DNA from: Corynebacterium coyleae
GTDB taxonomy: Bacteria; Actinomycetota; Actinomycetes; Mycobacteriales; Mycobacteriaceae
Assembly: GCF_030408635.1 (NCBI RefSeq)
Contig: NZ_CP047198.1
Coordinates: forward strand, 434,001 to 498,000
Direction: 5' to 3'
Length of the DNA: 64,000 nt
The notes under the pieces were generated by a model that was given only the letters and a program-made list of their open reading frames with translations, did not search any database and was not told the origin of the DNA. Every line of letters starts with the position of its first letter. The first letter of the stretch is position 1. Below are positions 56,567 to 64,000 of this stretch, piece after piece. Both the position numbers and the translations under genes were made by a program.

Positions 56567-57304
56567 GTGAGTGGAACACCTATTCGAGCGTCTTCTGCGG
56601 CGGCGCACCTGCATGAAGCGGGTGAAGCGCCTGCTCAGCCGACGCGTGCTGAGCAGATCGCGGAGCTGCGTGCGCGCATGGCTGCGCTCGGCGGGGAGGT
56701 CCCTCAGGAGATTGCGGCTGATACTGAGGTGCTCACGATCAGCGGTGGTCTTTCGACTGTGTTGCCGAATGGTGGCTTGGCGCGAAGGGCGGTCACGCAC
56801 GTCAGCGACACCCCGGCGCTGATCGTGGAGCTCATCGGCCAGGTGGTGGAAGCCGGTGGGCGCGCTGGCGTGGTGGGCTGGCCGGAGTTGTCGTATGCCG
56901 CGATCGGCGCCGATGCACTTGAGCGGGTCGTTGCGGTGCCGGAGCCGGGTATTGACGACCTCTCGGTGGCGGGCGTGCTCGCCGAGGGGCTCGATCTGGT
57001 GGTGCTGCGCACCCGCAGCCCGTTCCAGCTCACCCCGGTGCGCGCCCGGCCGCTGCTGGCCAGGATCCGGAAAGGGCAAGCGGCGCTTGTGTGCGTCAAC
57101 GTTGCGGTGCCGTCGCCGGCGCTCACACTGACGGGCACGCTCGCACAATTTCACGGCATCGGCCGAGGGACAGGGCGCATTACCGGGATCGATTTCGATG
57201 TCCGCGCAGAGGGCAAGGGGTACCGGCCGGCGAGTGCACGGGTGACGTTGGGTGCTGGTGGTGAGCGGGTCGTCGATAGGCGAAAGCTGCGACTGGTCAC
57301 ATGA
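56567..57304 (+). CDS. imuA': ImuA'-like mutasome protein
   Basis: A 245-residue RecA-like protein of the actinobacterial ImuA' type, an accessory of the ImuB/DnaE2 mutagenic translesion synthesis complex. ELRARMAALGG, the STVLPNGGLARRAVTHVSDTP stretch and ALIVELIGQVVEAGGRAGVVGWPELSY occupy the RecA-fold core, but a canonical P-loop GxxxxGK[ST] is absent. The GTG at 56567 is placed by a CATACT -10 at leaderless spacing. The stop overlaps the imuB ATG (ATGA). SOS control by the upstream LexA box is inferred. Confidence 0.88.
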   Translation: MSGTPIRASSAAAHLHEAGEAPAQPTRAEQIAELRARMAALGGEVPQEIAADTEVLTISGGLSTVLPNGGLARRAVTHVSDTPALIVELIGQVVEAGGRAGVVGWPELSYAAIGADALERVVAVPEPGIDDLSVAGVLAEGLDLVVLRTRSPFQLTPVRARPLLARIRKGQAALVCVNVAVPSPALTLTGTLAQFHGIGRGTGRITGIDFDVRAEGKGYRPASARVTLGAGGERVVDRRKLRLVT

Positions 57305-58854
57305 GGGTTGCGGCGTTGTGGTTCCCGGACTGGCCCGTGCAGGCCGCGAAGTTGGAGTCCGGCGACGAGTTGGTAGAACCCATTGCGATTGCTGCGCACC
57401 ACAGAGTGAAGGCGTGCTCGCAGGCGGCCCGCCAAGTGGGTATCCGGCGTGGAATGCGGGTGCGAAACGCACAGGCGGCAGCGCCGGAGCTGACGGTGGT
57501 GGAGGACAACACCGACCGCGACGGCCGGATGTTCGCAGCACTTGCAGCGGGGCTCGACGACGTCGCGGCGAGCGTAGAAGTGCTGCGCCCAGGCCTTGTC
57601 GTTGCGGACCTTGAGGCCGCGGGCAAGTTCCACGGCAGTGAGGACCGTGCGCTCGAGATGCTTATCGACGCCGCCTCGCGCCGCGGCATCGACGCCCTTG
57701 CCGGTGCCGCCGACGAGATCGCCACCGCAGTGATCGCCTCGCGCTCGTCTGACGTGGTGGCGCCGGGACAGTCGGCGACGTTCCTGGCAGACCAGCCGCT
57801 CGGTGTGCTCGTTGCTGAGGAAGCACTTGGCGCGGACACGGACACGGTGCGGGCGCTGGGGCAGTTGGGGATTTCCACGCTCGGGCAGTTGGCGGCGCTG
57901 CCCCCGGCGGCTGTCACCACGCGCTTCGGCCAGTCCGGGATGCTCATCTACCGGATCGCCGCAGCCACGCCGGACCGCCGCGTCGCGCCCGAAATTCCCG
58001 TGGAGGACCTCGCGGTGGCGATCACTCCGGAGGACCCGATCGACCGAGTTGATGCTGCAGCGTTCGCCGCCCGTGCGCTGGCCGCCAGCCTGCACGAACG
58101 GCTGAAGGAAACGGGGCGGAACTGCCTGCGGCTGAAGGTGACCGCCGAACTTGGCGACGGCACCCGCGTCGAACGCGTCTGGCGCACCCGCGAAGCACTC
58201 ACCGAGGCCGCGACCGCCGACCGGGTGCGCTGGCAACTCGACGGCTGGCTGACCGGCGGCGGTGCCGGTGAAATTACAAGTCTCATCCTGGAACCGCTCG
58301 AACTCGCCGCCCCAGAACCCGTCGGCGAACTGTGGGCCGACGGCGCCTCCACCGACACCGCCCGCCGCGTCGTGGAACGCGTGCAATCCCAACTCGGCAT
58401 CGACGCGGTGCTCCAACCCCGGCTCGTCGGCGGCCGTGGCGTGGCAGAACGGGTGCAGATGGTGCCGTACGGGGAGGCGGGGCCGGTCGTCGACAAGCTG
58501 TCCTGGCCCGGAGCAATCCCAGCACCGCTGCCTGCGCGCCTCGGTGGCGGCATTGAGCACCCCGCCTCGCGCATCGCGCTTATCGACGACACCGCAACCC
58601 CCGTCATCGTCACCGCCGAAGTACTGCTCTCAACCACGCCGTACGCCCTGGCCTGGGGCGATCGCCGGTTTCTGGTTACCGGTTGGGCCGGGCCGTGGCC
58701 CGTGGATGAAGGATGGTGGGCCCAAACCGAAGGGGCCACAGGACGGCTTGCGCGCATGCAGGTGGTCGGGCGCGAAGGCGGGCCAGACGGCGCGGTGACA
58801 GGGTGGCTCCTTGTGTGGAGCAGGCGCAGCTGGCGTGTCGAGGCGGTGTACTAA
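57301..58854 (+). CDS. imuB: ImuB, catalytically dead Y-family polymerase homolog
   Basis: A 517-residue Y-family-like protein. The opening RVAALWFPDWPVQAAKL stands where active polymerases have a metal-binding D-x-D motif, and VLRPGLVVADLEAAGKFHG replaces the S-x-D-E motif, so catalytic acidic residues are missing, as in mycobacterial ImuB. The thumb/helix-hairpin region (LGQLGISTLGQLAALPPAAVTTRFGQSG) and a long C-terminal scaffold are present. ImuB links DnaE2 to the sliding clamp. It is co-translated with imuA'. Confidence 0.92.
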   Translation: MRVAALWFPDWPVQAAKLESGDELVEPIAIAAHHRVKACSQAARQVGIRRGMRVRNAQAAAPELTVVEDNTDRDGRMFAALAAGLDDVAASVEVLRPGLVVADLEAAGKFHGSEDRALEMLIDAASRRGIDALAGAADEIATAVIASRSSDVVAPGQSATFLADQPLGVLVAEEALGADTDTVRALGQLGISTLGQLAALPPAAVTTRFGQSGMLIYRIAAATPDRRVAPEIPVEDLAVAITPEDPIDRVDAAAFAARALAASLHERLKETGRNCLRLKVTAELGDGTRVERVWRTREALTEAATADRVRWQLDGWLTGGGAGEITSLILEPLELAAPEPVGELWADGASTDTARRVVERVQSQLGIDAVLQPRLVGGRGVAERVQMVPYGEAGPVVDKLSWPGAIPAPLPARLGGGIEHPASRIALIDDTATPVIVTAEVLLSTTPYALAWGDRRFLVTGWAGPWPVDEGWWAQTEGATGRLARMQVVGREGGPDGAVTGWLLVWSRRSWRVEAVY

Positions 58855-58874
58855 CGGTGGGGTGAGCGGTGCGA

Positions 58875-59462
58875 TTAGTTCTGGACGATGTCGACGACCA
58901 CGCGCTTCGGGTCCTCCAACACCTGCACCGAATACGGCAAAGCAGAGCGCAGACCCACCACGACCTGGCTACGGCCCTCATAGGTGCCAGCGCTGATCAC
59001 GTCGATGACGTTGCCAGTATCGCCCGCCATCTTCACCTCAACATCGGAATCCTTACCCATCTCAAACGGATAAACGGTGCCGTCGACGTTGATGTTCAAA
59101 AACGCGTTACCCGCTACCTTCAACGGCTGGCCGGTGGTCTCCTGCATCGGGGTGGAGGTGTAATCCACAAACCAACCCGGATCCCCGTCGCCCTCAAGAT
59201 CCACCACGACGCGGTCGAATCCCTCATGTGCGCCAACACGGACCGCGGTGACCACAAGCTGTGACGGTGCCGACGGGCGCTGCGTCTTCGGAGACGGGTC
59301 AGCGTTGCCCAACGGTTTCAGACGCGGAGAGCTGGCGGACAAGCTGCTGGCCACCGTTTCGCCGGCCCCGAAGCTGGGTGTGGTGCAGGCGGTGCAGGCA
59401 GCGATCGTCGCTACGCAAGCGCCCACGACCGCAGCGCGGAAGGAACCGGAATTTTTTTGCAT
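58875..59462 (-). CDS. AMIN-like domain lipoprotein
   Basis: A 195-residue exported protein. The N-terminus has a basic start, a hydrophobic core and a likely lipobox (TIAACTAC region, cysteine near residue 22). After a Ser/Pro-rich spacer, a domain from about residue 68 (LVVTAVRVGAHEGFDRVVVDLEG...PGWFVDYT) to the end (VEDPKRVVVDIVQN-like) matches actinobacterial AMIN-like domains, which are thought to bind cell-wall material. No clear Shine-Dalgarno sequence. Convergent with imuB (20 bp between stops). Confidence 0.8.
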   Translation of the reverse strand: MQKNSGSFRAAVVGACVATIAACTACTTPSFGAGETVASSLSASSPRLKPLGNADPSPKTQRPSAPSQLVVTAVRVGAHEGFDRVVVDLEGDGDPGWFVDYTSTPMQETTGQPLKVAGNAFLNINVDGTVYPFEMGKDSDVEVKMAGDTGNVIDVISAGTYEGRSQVVVGLRSALPYSVQVLEDPKRVVVDIVQN

Positions 59463-59579
59463 TAAGCCACCGTAACCAGCAGGAGGAATCAGAACAAAAG
59501 CCTCAGAGCGAAATACCCAAAAGGTTATCTAACTGTTACAGAAGTAAAAGTTGTTCAAATGGGTCATCTAATAAGTTAG

Positions 59580-59591
59580 GCCAAGCTTGGC
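59580..59591. promoter_or_regulatory. Palindrome in the sucraseferredoxin-like gene promoter
   Basis: GCCAAGCTTGGC is a perfect 12-bp palindrome immediately before TATGGT (59592), the putative -10 of the leaderless gene at 59604. A repressor bound here would block RNA polymerase. Confidence 0.4.
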
Positions 59592-59603
59592 TATGGTGGT
59601 GAC

Positions 59604-60485
59604 ATGCGACAATTGCCTTGCTCAGATGTTGAGGTTGAACCGCTGCCCGGCACCGCCAAGCCTGGCGCTACCTACGTCATCTTTGAGTGGCCCGACCCGT
59701 GGCCCCGCGACGTGCTCGGTGATGCCGCGCTCGGCGAAGACCTTAGCCCCCGCATTGCGAAGCACCTCGACGAATACGACGCGTCCTTGCTGCTCATCCG
59801 CCACCCAACGCGCGAAGGCCGACACATTAAGGACCACCACCTCTACCTCGTCTTTGCCGACGAAGGCATCACCGAGGTCCTCCACGTCGACGGACCAGAA
59901 GCAATCCTGGATCTCGATCTGTCAGGGCCTGGCAAAAACGGTGGGAAGCGACGGGAACGTCCGCTGCTGCTGATCTGCACCCATGCCAAGCGCGATGTCT
60001 GCTGCGCCGTAAAGGGGCGCCCGCTGGTCAACGCGCTGCACGAGCGCTACCCATTCGGCCCGGGCAACGACGTTGCGTGGGAGGTCTCCCACATCAAGGG
60101 ACACCGTTTTGCCGCAACCATGCTGCTCATGCCGTGGGCGTATAGTTTCGGCCGCATGAACGTGGAAGCCACCGACGCGATGCTCACAGCCGCGAAGCGG
60201 GGCGAATACTTCGTACCCGGCAATCGCGGGCGCGGCACGCTCAGTCCGGTGGAGCAGGTGGCCGAGATTGCTGTTGCCAGCGAGGTCGCTGAGCCTCGTT
60301 ACGGGGAGTTCGACGTTGAGCCTGTGCGTATCGACGGCACCACCGCCACCGTCAACGTCACCACCGCCGGTAGGGAATACGTCGTCGAACTGGAAAAGCG
60401 TCCGGTCAGCGGGATTGTCGATTCCTGCGGCAAGGCCCCCAAGGAAGGCTCCGCCTGGGTCGCGCTCACTGTGCAGCCACGTTAG
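59604..60485 (+). CDS. Sucrase/ferredoxin-like protein
   Basis: A 293-residue protein of the Sucraseferredoxin-like family (thioredoxin-like fold, probable 2Fe-2S site). Cluster-type residues appear in LLICTHAKRDVCCAVKGRPL and HIKGHRFAATMLLMPWAYSFGRM. An N-terminal GATYVIFEWPDPWPRDVLGD segment is also typical. The ATG at 59604 lies 6 nt after TATGGT, suggesting a leaderless mRNA. The cellular role of the family is unclear. Confidence 0.85.
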   Translation: MRQLPCSDVEVEPLPGTAKPGATYVIFEWPDPWPRDVLGDAALGEDLSPRIAKHLDEYDASLLLIRHPTREGRHIKDHHLYLVFADEGITEVLHVDGPEAILDLDLSGPGKNGGKRRERPLLLICTHAKRDVCCAVKGRPLVNALHERYPFGPGNDVAWEVSHIKGHRFAATMLLMPWAYSFGRMNVEATDAMLTAAKRGEYFVPGNRGRGTLSPVEQVAEIAVASEVAEPRYGEFDVEPVRIDGTTATVNVTTAGREYVVELEKRPVSGIVDSCGKAPKEGSAWVALTVQPR

Positions 60486-60514
60486 GTGGTGCCGGGCGGG
60501 GGCGAAACCATGCC

Positions 60515-61285
60515 CTAGATGTACTCGTCGAGCACCTCAGCCACTGACCCGATGACCCGGTCGGTGGCTGCTTTCACGTCGGCGGGGGAGTGGTGGAAAC
60601 TGTGCGAGTGATCGGCGAGGGTATGCATGGTCAGGTCGTTCCAGGAATCGCCGAACGTGTAGAGCTCCACGTCGTCGCGGTTGATGCCGAGTACCTCGAA
60701 CAGCTCGAGGATGCCGGAGCCTTTCGACCGGCCCGGTGCCATGAGATCGATGTAGTCCTGGTTTTGGGCAACTTCTACGTCGCCGAGTTTGGTGGCCCAG
60801 GCGATGACTTCGGCGCGCAGCGCGTCGTTGTCAGGAATCCAGAACGGAATGACAGCGAAATGGTGGTCCGGGATGTCGCGAATCCTCATCGGCGTGAAGT
60901 GAGCCGTGAAGTCGTGGGTACGGCCGGTGTTGTTGGCAAACACGCCGTCGACACGTCCGATGGTGGTGCCGAAAATAGCCAGTCCCTCGCGCTCCCCGAA
61001 CTGTTCCACGGCGGCACGCAGGACGGCACCGTCGAGTTCGTGGCTGAAGAGCAGGTCGCGGTTGGCGCCGTCGGTAGCTGATGCACCGTTGGACAGCACC
61101 TGGTAGTCGAACGCTAGCGTGCTGCCGGCCATGCCGTGGGCGAGTGCTGTGCGGGAGCGTCCGGTGGCAGAAATGGCAAGATGCCCGGCGTTACGCCAGG
61201 CATCTATCGCGGCGATATCCTCCTGGTCGAAACCGTGGGGAGGGTGGTGGAGAGTGCCATCGAAGTCGAACGCCGCTACCTTCAT
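60515..61285 (-). CDS. Cof-type HAD phosphatase
   Basis: A 256-residue HAD-superfamily hydrolase of the Cof/IIB type. Motif I is AAFDFDGTLHH (catalytic Asp about residues 6 and 8), motif II is ISATGRSR, and motif IV is FGDSWNDLTMH near the C-terminus; the cap domain lies between. It starts 11 bp after metI on the same strand, so it is likely part of the met operon. A sugar- or cofactor-phosphate is the usual substrate. Confidence 0.9.
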   Translation of the reverse strand: MKVAAFDFDGTLHHPPHGFDQEDIAAIDAWRNAGHLAISATGRSRTALAHGMAGSTLAFDYQVLSNGASATDGANRDLLFSHELDGAVLRAAVEQFGEREGLAIFGTTIGRVDGVFANNTGRTHDFTAHFTPMRIRDIPDHHFAVIPFWIPDNDALRAEVIAWATKLGDVEVAQNQDYIDLMAPGRSKGSGILELFEVLGINRDDVELYTFGDSWNDLTMHTLADHSHSFHHSPADVKAATDRVIGSVAEVLDEYI

Positions 61286-61296
61286 GGCACTTCAAT

Positions 61297-61977
61297 CTAC
61301 CGGCGCATGACCTTCTTGGACAGCCAGTTGCCCAGGAACTGGGCGAGCTGGACGATGACCACGATGACCAGGACTGCAGCCCAGGTGACTTGTGGCTCGA
61401 AGGCGCGGTAGCCGTAGACGATGGCGAAGTCACCCACACCGCCACCACCGATGTAGCCGGCCATCGCAGACATATCGATGACTGCGATGAAGATGAAGGT
61501 GTAGCCCAGGATCAACGGGCCGAGTGCCTCCGGCAGGATCACCGAGGTGATGATCTTCCAGGGGCCGGCACCCATGGAGCGGGCGGCCTCGATAACACCG
61601 GGGTCGATGGCGACGAGATTTTGCTCCACAATGCGCGCCACGGTGAACGTGGCAGAGAAGCACATCACGAACGTTGCGGCAGCGCGGCCGATGGTAGTGC
61701 CCACGACCTCCAGAGTCAGTGGGTACAGCATCGCGATCATGATGATGAACGGGATTGGCCTGAAGAAGTTCACCGCAACGTTGATCAGGGTGTAGACCAC
61801 GTTGTTGCGCAGGATGCCACCTGGTCGGGTGGTGTAGAGCAGCATGCCCAACACCAGGCCGAAGAAGCCACCAACAATCATGGTGATGGCGACCATCCAC
61901 AGGGTGTCGCCGATGGCGTCGAGGAAGGTGGGGCCGAGGTTGTCCCAGTTCGGTTCAGCGAGCAGGTATTCGGTCAT
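61297..61977 (-). CDS. metI: Methionine ABC transporter permease
   Basis: A 226-residue permease with five to six helices. The typical MetI features are the opening with LGPTFLDAIGDTLWMVAITMIVGGFFGLVLGMLLY, the coupling EAARSMGAGPWKIITSVILPEALGPLI and the Gly-rich AGYIGGGGVGDFAIVYGYRAFEP. Start overlaps the metN stop (ATGA). Together with metN and metQ it forms a D/L-methionine importer. Confidence 0.94.
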   Translation of the reverse strand: MTEYLLAEPNWDNLGPTFLDAIGDTLWMVAITMIVGGFFGLVLGMLLYTTRPGGILRNNVVYTLINVAVNFFRPIPFIIMIAMLYPLTLEVVGTTIGRAAATFVMCFSATFTVARIVEQNLVAIDPGVIEAARSMGAGPWKIITSVILPEALGPLILGYTFIFIAVIDMSAMAGYIGGGGVGDFAIVYGYRAFEPQVTWAAVLVIVVIVQLAQFLGNWLSKKVMRR

Positions 61978-63002
61978 CGGGTGATCTCCTCAATCTCGGT
62001 GCTGCGCTGCAGTGTGGCCAGGAATTCGTTGATAGCGGCGTCGTCGCCGTTGAGGCGGACGGTCATCTTGCCAAAGGAACGTTCCTGCAAGGTGGTGATG
62101 CCGGCGTGGACCGGCTCGATGACAACACCGCGCGTGCGGGCGGTCTCGGCGGCGCCGAAGAACCCGGAGTCCTCGGAAAGATCCACGGTGAACAGACGAC
62201 CTGGTTTGGTCAGCAGTTCGGCGCGCTCAACATCATCGGGGGTGTTGCGCAGGCTCGTCGCTGCGAAACGCTGGGCGACGGGGGTTTGTGGGTTGGCGAA
62301 GACGTCGTAAACCCCGCCGTACTCCACAACACGGCCGTTCTCCATTACGGCAACCTTGTCGGCGATGGCTCGGATGACATCCATTTCGTGGGTGATCACC
62401 ACGATGGTGATGCCGAGTTCTTCGTTGACGCGACGCAGCACCCCGAGCACTTCGTGGGTGGTTTCGGGGTCGAGGGCGGACGTGGCTTCGTCGGCAAGCA
62501 ACAGCGACGGGTTGGTCGCAAGTGCTCGCGCGATGCCGACGCGCTGCTTCTGGCCACCGGAGAGCTGCTCCGGGTAGTTCTCGCCACGGTCAGACAGACC
62601 GACGAAGTCGAGCAGTTCAGCAACGCGACGCTTACGTTCCTTCTTGTCCACACCGGCCAGTTTCAGCGGGTACTCGATGTTGCCCGCTGCGGTACGGGAG
62701 GAAAAGAGGTTGAACTGCTGGAAGATCATGCCGACGTTGCGGCGGATCTCGCGAAGTTTGCGCTCGGGCATACCGGCGACGTTGGTGTCGTCGAGAAGCA
62801 ATTCGCCCGAGGTTGGCATATCAAGGCCGTTAATGAGGCGGACAAGCGTTGACTTGCCGGCACCCGAGTAGCCGATCACTCCGAGGATTTCGCCTGGCTC
62901 GACGGTCAAGGTGACGTCATCGACGGCCTTGACCTCGCGCTCTTTGGTTTTGAAAACCTTGGATACGTTCCGGAACTCAATCCGGGTGCCGGTTGTTGTC
63001 AT
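61974..63002 (-). CDS. metN: Methionine ABC transporter ATP-binding protein
   Basis: A 342-residue ATPase. Walker A is GYSGAGKST (about residue 40), the signature is LSGGQKQR, Walker B is LLLADEATSALD, and the switch His is in VITHEMD. The C-terminal ~80 residues (ARTRGVVIEPVHAGITTLQERSFGKMTVRLNGDD) correspond to a regulatory NIL domain that senses internal methionine in MetN. It directly follows metQ on the minus strand. Confidence 0.94.
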   Translation of the reverse strand: MTTTGTRIEFRNVSKVFKTKEREVKAVDDVTLTVEPGEILGVIGYSGAGKSTLVRLINGLDMPTSGELLLDDTNVAGMPERKLREIRRNVGMIFQQFNLFSSRTAAGNIEYPLKLAGVDKKERKRRVAELLDFVGLSDRGENYPEQLSGGQKQRVGIARALATNPSLLLADEATSALDPETTHEVLGVLRRVNEELGITIVVITHEMDVIRAIADKVAVMENGRVVEYGGVYDVFANPQTPVAQRFAATSLRNTPDDVERAELLTKPGRLFTVDLSEDSGFFGAAETARTRGVVIEPVHAGITTLQERSFGKMTVRLNGDDAAINEFLATLQRSTEIEEITR

Positions 63003-63893
63003 TTACTTGTACTCCTCCACAAGTCGGTCGAGGATCTCGTTGAGCTCCTCCTTGCTGCGCTGGACCTGCACGGCGGTGCCGTTGGAATCCTCGTCAAGCG
63101 CTGCGGTGACCTCCGGCGACTGCCAGACGTCGACCAACTTGGCGTACGTCTCGTTGTCCAGGTCATCGCCTGAGACAGTGAATACGTTGATGTACGGCTC
63201 CGCAAGCTCGGAGTTCGGATCGTCGGCCGCGACCGAGGAAGCCGGGTCGATACCTGCGCGTGCCAGCCAGTTGTTGTTGATCACAGCCGGGCGGCCCTCG
63301 TTGTAGGCGTTCGGCGTCTGGGACGCATCCACAGCGACAACCTTGACCTTGGAGGCATCCTTATCGATGTCAGCCGGGGTCGGGGTGAGCTTCGGCGCGC
63401 CTTCACGCAGCTTCAGCAGGCCAGCCTGAACCAGCACGTTGATCGCGCGACCCTGGTTGGACGGGTCGTTCGGCACTGCGATCTCGGTGCCCTCGATGCC
63501 GTCGAGCGAGTCGTGGTCCTTCCAGTACAGGCCAAGCACGTTGATCTCGCCAGAACCGATGATGCGCAGGTCCTTGCCAGCGGTGGCGTTGTACTGGGCC
63601 TGGTAGTTGATGGTCTGGAACTTCGAAATCTCGATCTGACCCTCGGTCTGTGCTGGGTTGACCTGCGGATACTCGGAGAAACGCACGATGTCGAGCTCGA
63701 TGCCAGCCTTCTGGGCTTCGTCCGCGAAGACACTCCAGGCCTTCTGGTCGGCGTCGGTGGTGCCGATCTTGACGGTCACAGCGTCGCCATCAGCACTGCT
63801 TGTCGACGACTCCGTTTCCGACGAGCACGCCACCAAAGAGGTTGCGGCGATGACAGAGGCTGCCGCCGCTGCGAGAAAACGCTTGGTACGCAT
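63003..63893 (-). CDS. metQ: Methionine-binding lipoprotein
   Basis: A 296-residue MetQ/NlpA-family lipoprotein. The lipobox is SLVACSSETESS (cysteine about 23). The body contains VFADEAQKAGIELDIVRFSEYPQVNPA, GEINVLGLYWKDHDSLDGIEGTEIAVPNDPSNQGRAI and the C-terminal EELNEILDRLVEEYK. AAGGAG precedes the ATG at 63893. A second copy lies immediately upstream. Confidence 0.92.
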   Translation of the reverse strand: MRTKRFLAAAAASVIAATSLVACSSETESSTSSADGDAVTVKIGTTDADQKAWSVFADEAQKAGIELDIVRFSEYPQVNPAQTEGQIEISKFQTINYQAQYNATAGKDLRIIGSGEINVLGLYWKDHDSLDGIEGTEIAVPNDPSNQGRAINVLVQAGLLKLREGAPKLTPTPADIDKDASKVKVVAVDASQTPNAYNEGRPAVINNNWLARAGIDPASSVAADDPNSELAEPYINVFTVSGDDLDNETYAKLVDVWQSPEVTAALDEDSNGTAVQVQRSKEELNEILDRLVEEYK

Positions 63894-63923
63894 GAACTAC
63901 GCGCTCCTTATTACTTCTTGTGC

Positions 63924-64000
63924 TTACTTGTTCTGCAGACGGTCGAGGATGTCGTTGAGTTCCTTCTGGTCGCGGTAGACCGGAACCGAGGTGCCCTTGG
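63924..64000 (-). CDS. Second methionine-binding protein, C-terminal fragment at window edge
   Basis: Only the last 24 codons are inside the window. They read KGTSVPVYRDQKELNDILDR followed by LQNK and a TAA stop, closely parallel to the C-terminus of the adjacent metQ (NGTAVQVQRSKEELNEILDRLVEEYK). The gene is 30 bp upstream of metQ on the same strand. A tandem duplication of the binding protein gene is therefore likely. Confidence 0.8.
   Translation of the reverse strand, partial: KGTSVPVYRDQKELNDILDRLQNK

Noticed and set aside
59580-59603. DtxR iron box before the sucraseferredoxin-like gene
   Set aside because: The TTAGG start is present, but the remaining positions do not fit the 19-bp DtxR consensus; only the shorter palindrome GCCAAGCTTGGC is supported.

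Overview
The window looks like a chromosome segment of a Corynebacterium. It is high-GC actinobacterial DNA. It carries an ESX-4-type secretion locus packed between truA and rplM-rpsI-glmM, the whcA-sigD-rsdA block beside groESL, a guaB-guaB3-guaA region followed by an EsrI/EsrS/EsrR-like envelope-stress system, and an IS1249-like element. No rRNA, tRNA or CRISPR array was recognised. I do not attempt a species call.

Layout. 1-4942: the 3' end of methionine aminopeptidase, an L,D-transpeptidase, then infA-rpsM-rpsK-rpsD-rpoA-rplQ closed by a strong terminator. 5022-17203: truA, a large polytopic membrane protein, and a complete ESX-4-like locus (eccB, mycP, eccD, eccC, an Rv3446c-like protein and two WXG100 proteins), ended by a 17-bp-stem terminator. 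17496-21703: rplM-rpsI, glmM and a three-gene unit that matches the Rv3440c/Rv3439c position of mycobacteria. 21738-30155: a hydrolase, a membrane protein, then alr-tsaE-(membrane protein)-tsaB-rimI-tsaD and a CIRCE-controlled groES-groEL1. 30236-32633: whcA, sigD, rsdA and a DUF5319 gene. 32758-42221: guanine nucleotide synthesis (guaB, guaB3, guaA) interrupted by an Aer-like PAS protein and an EamA exporter, then esrI and esrS-esrR.

42242-51517 begins with a lower-GC pair (a secreted precursor-like protein and a tiny membrane protein). It continues with a flavoprotein divergent from an oligopeptide-type ABC transporter operon that ends in a fused two-domain carboxymuconolactone decarboxylase/alkylhydroperoxidase-like gene. 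51514-56566 is the accessory stretch: a PspC protein, an AlbA_2/Schlafen-type ATP-binding regulator gene bracketed by about 100-bp direct repeats, a frameshifted IS1249-like element, a 65-codon hydrophobic gene and a gene-poor region with a perfect palindrome and a LexA-type box. 56567-64000: the SOS mutasome genes imuA'-imuB, an AMIN-like lipoprotein, a sucrase/ferredoxin-like protein, a HAD phosphatase and a metQ-metN-metI methionine importer with a second metQ cut by the window end.

Most of the window is conserved core genome. The least explained signals are: the repeat-flanked AlbA_2 cassette; the secreted-precursor/membrane pair at 42242-43084; the stand-alone Aer-type PAS protein; matching inverted repeats in the two esr promoters; and a GTCGATANGC motif that recurs about 19 times, in several reading frames, with rare codons and once between genes.
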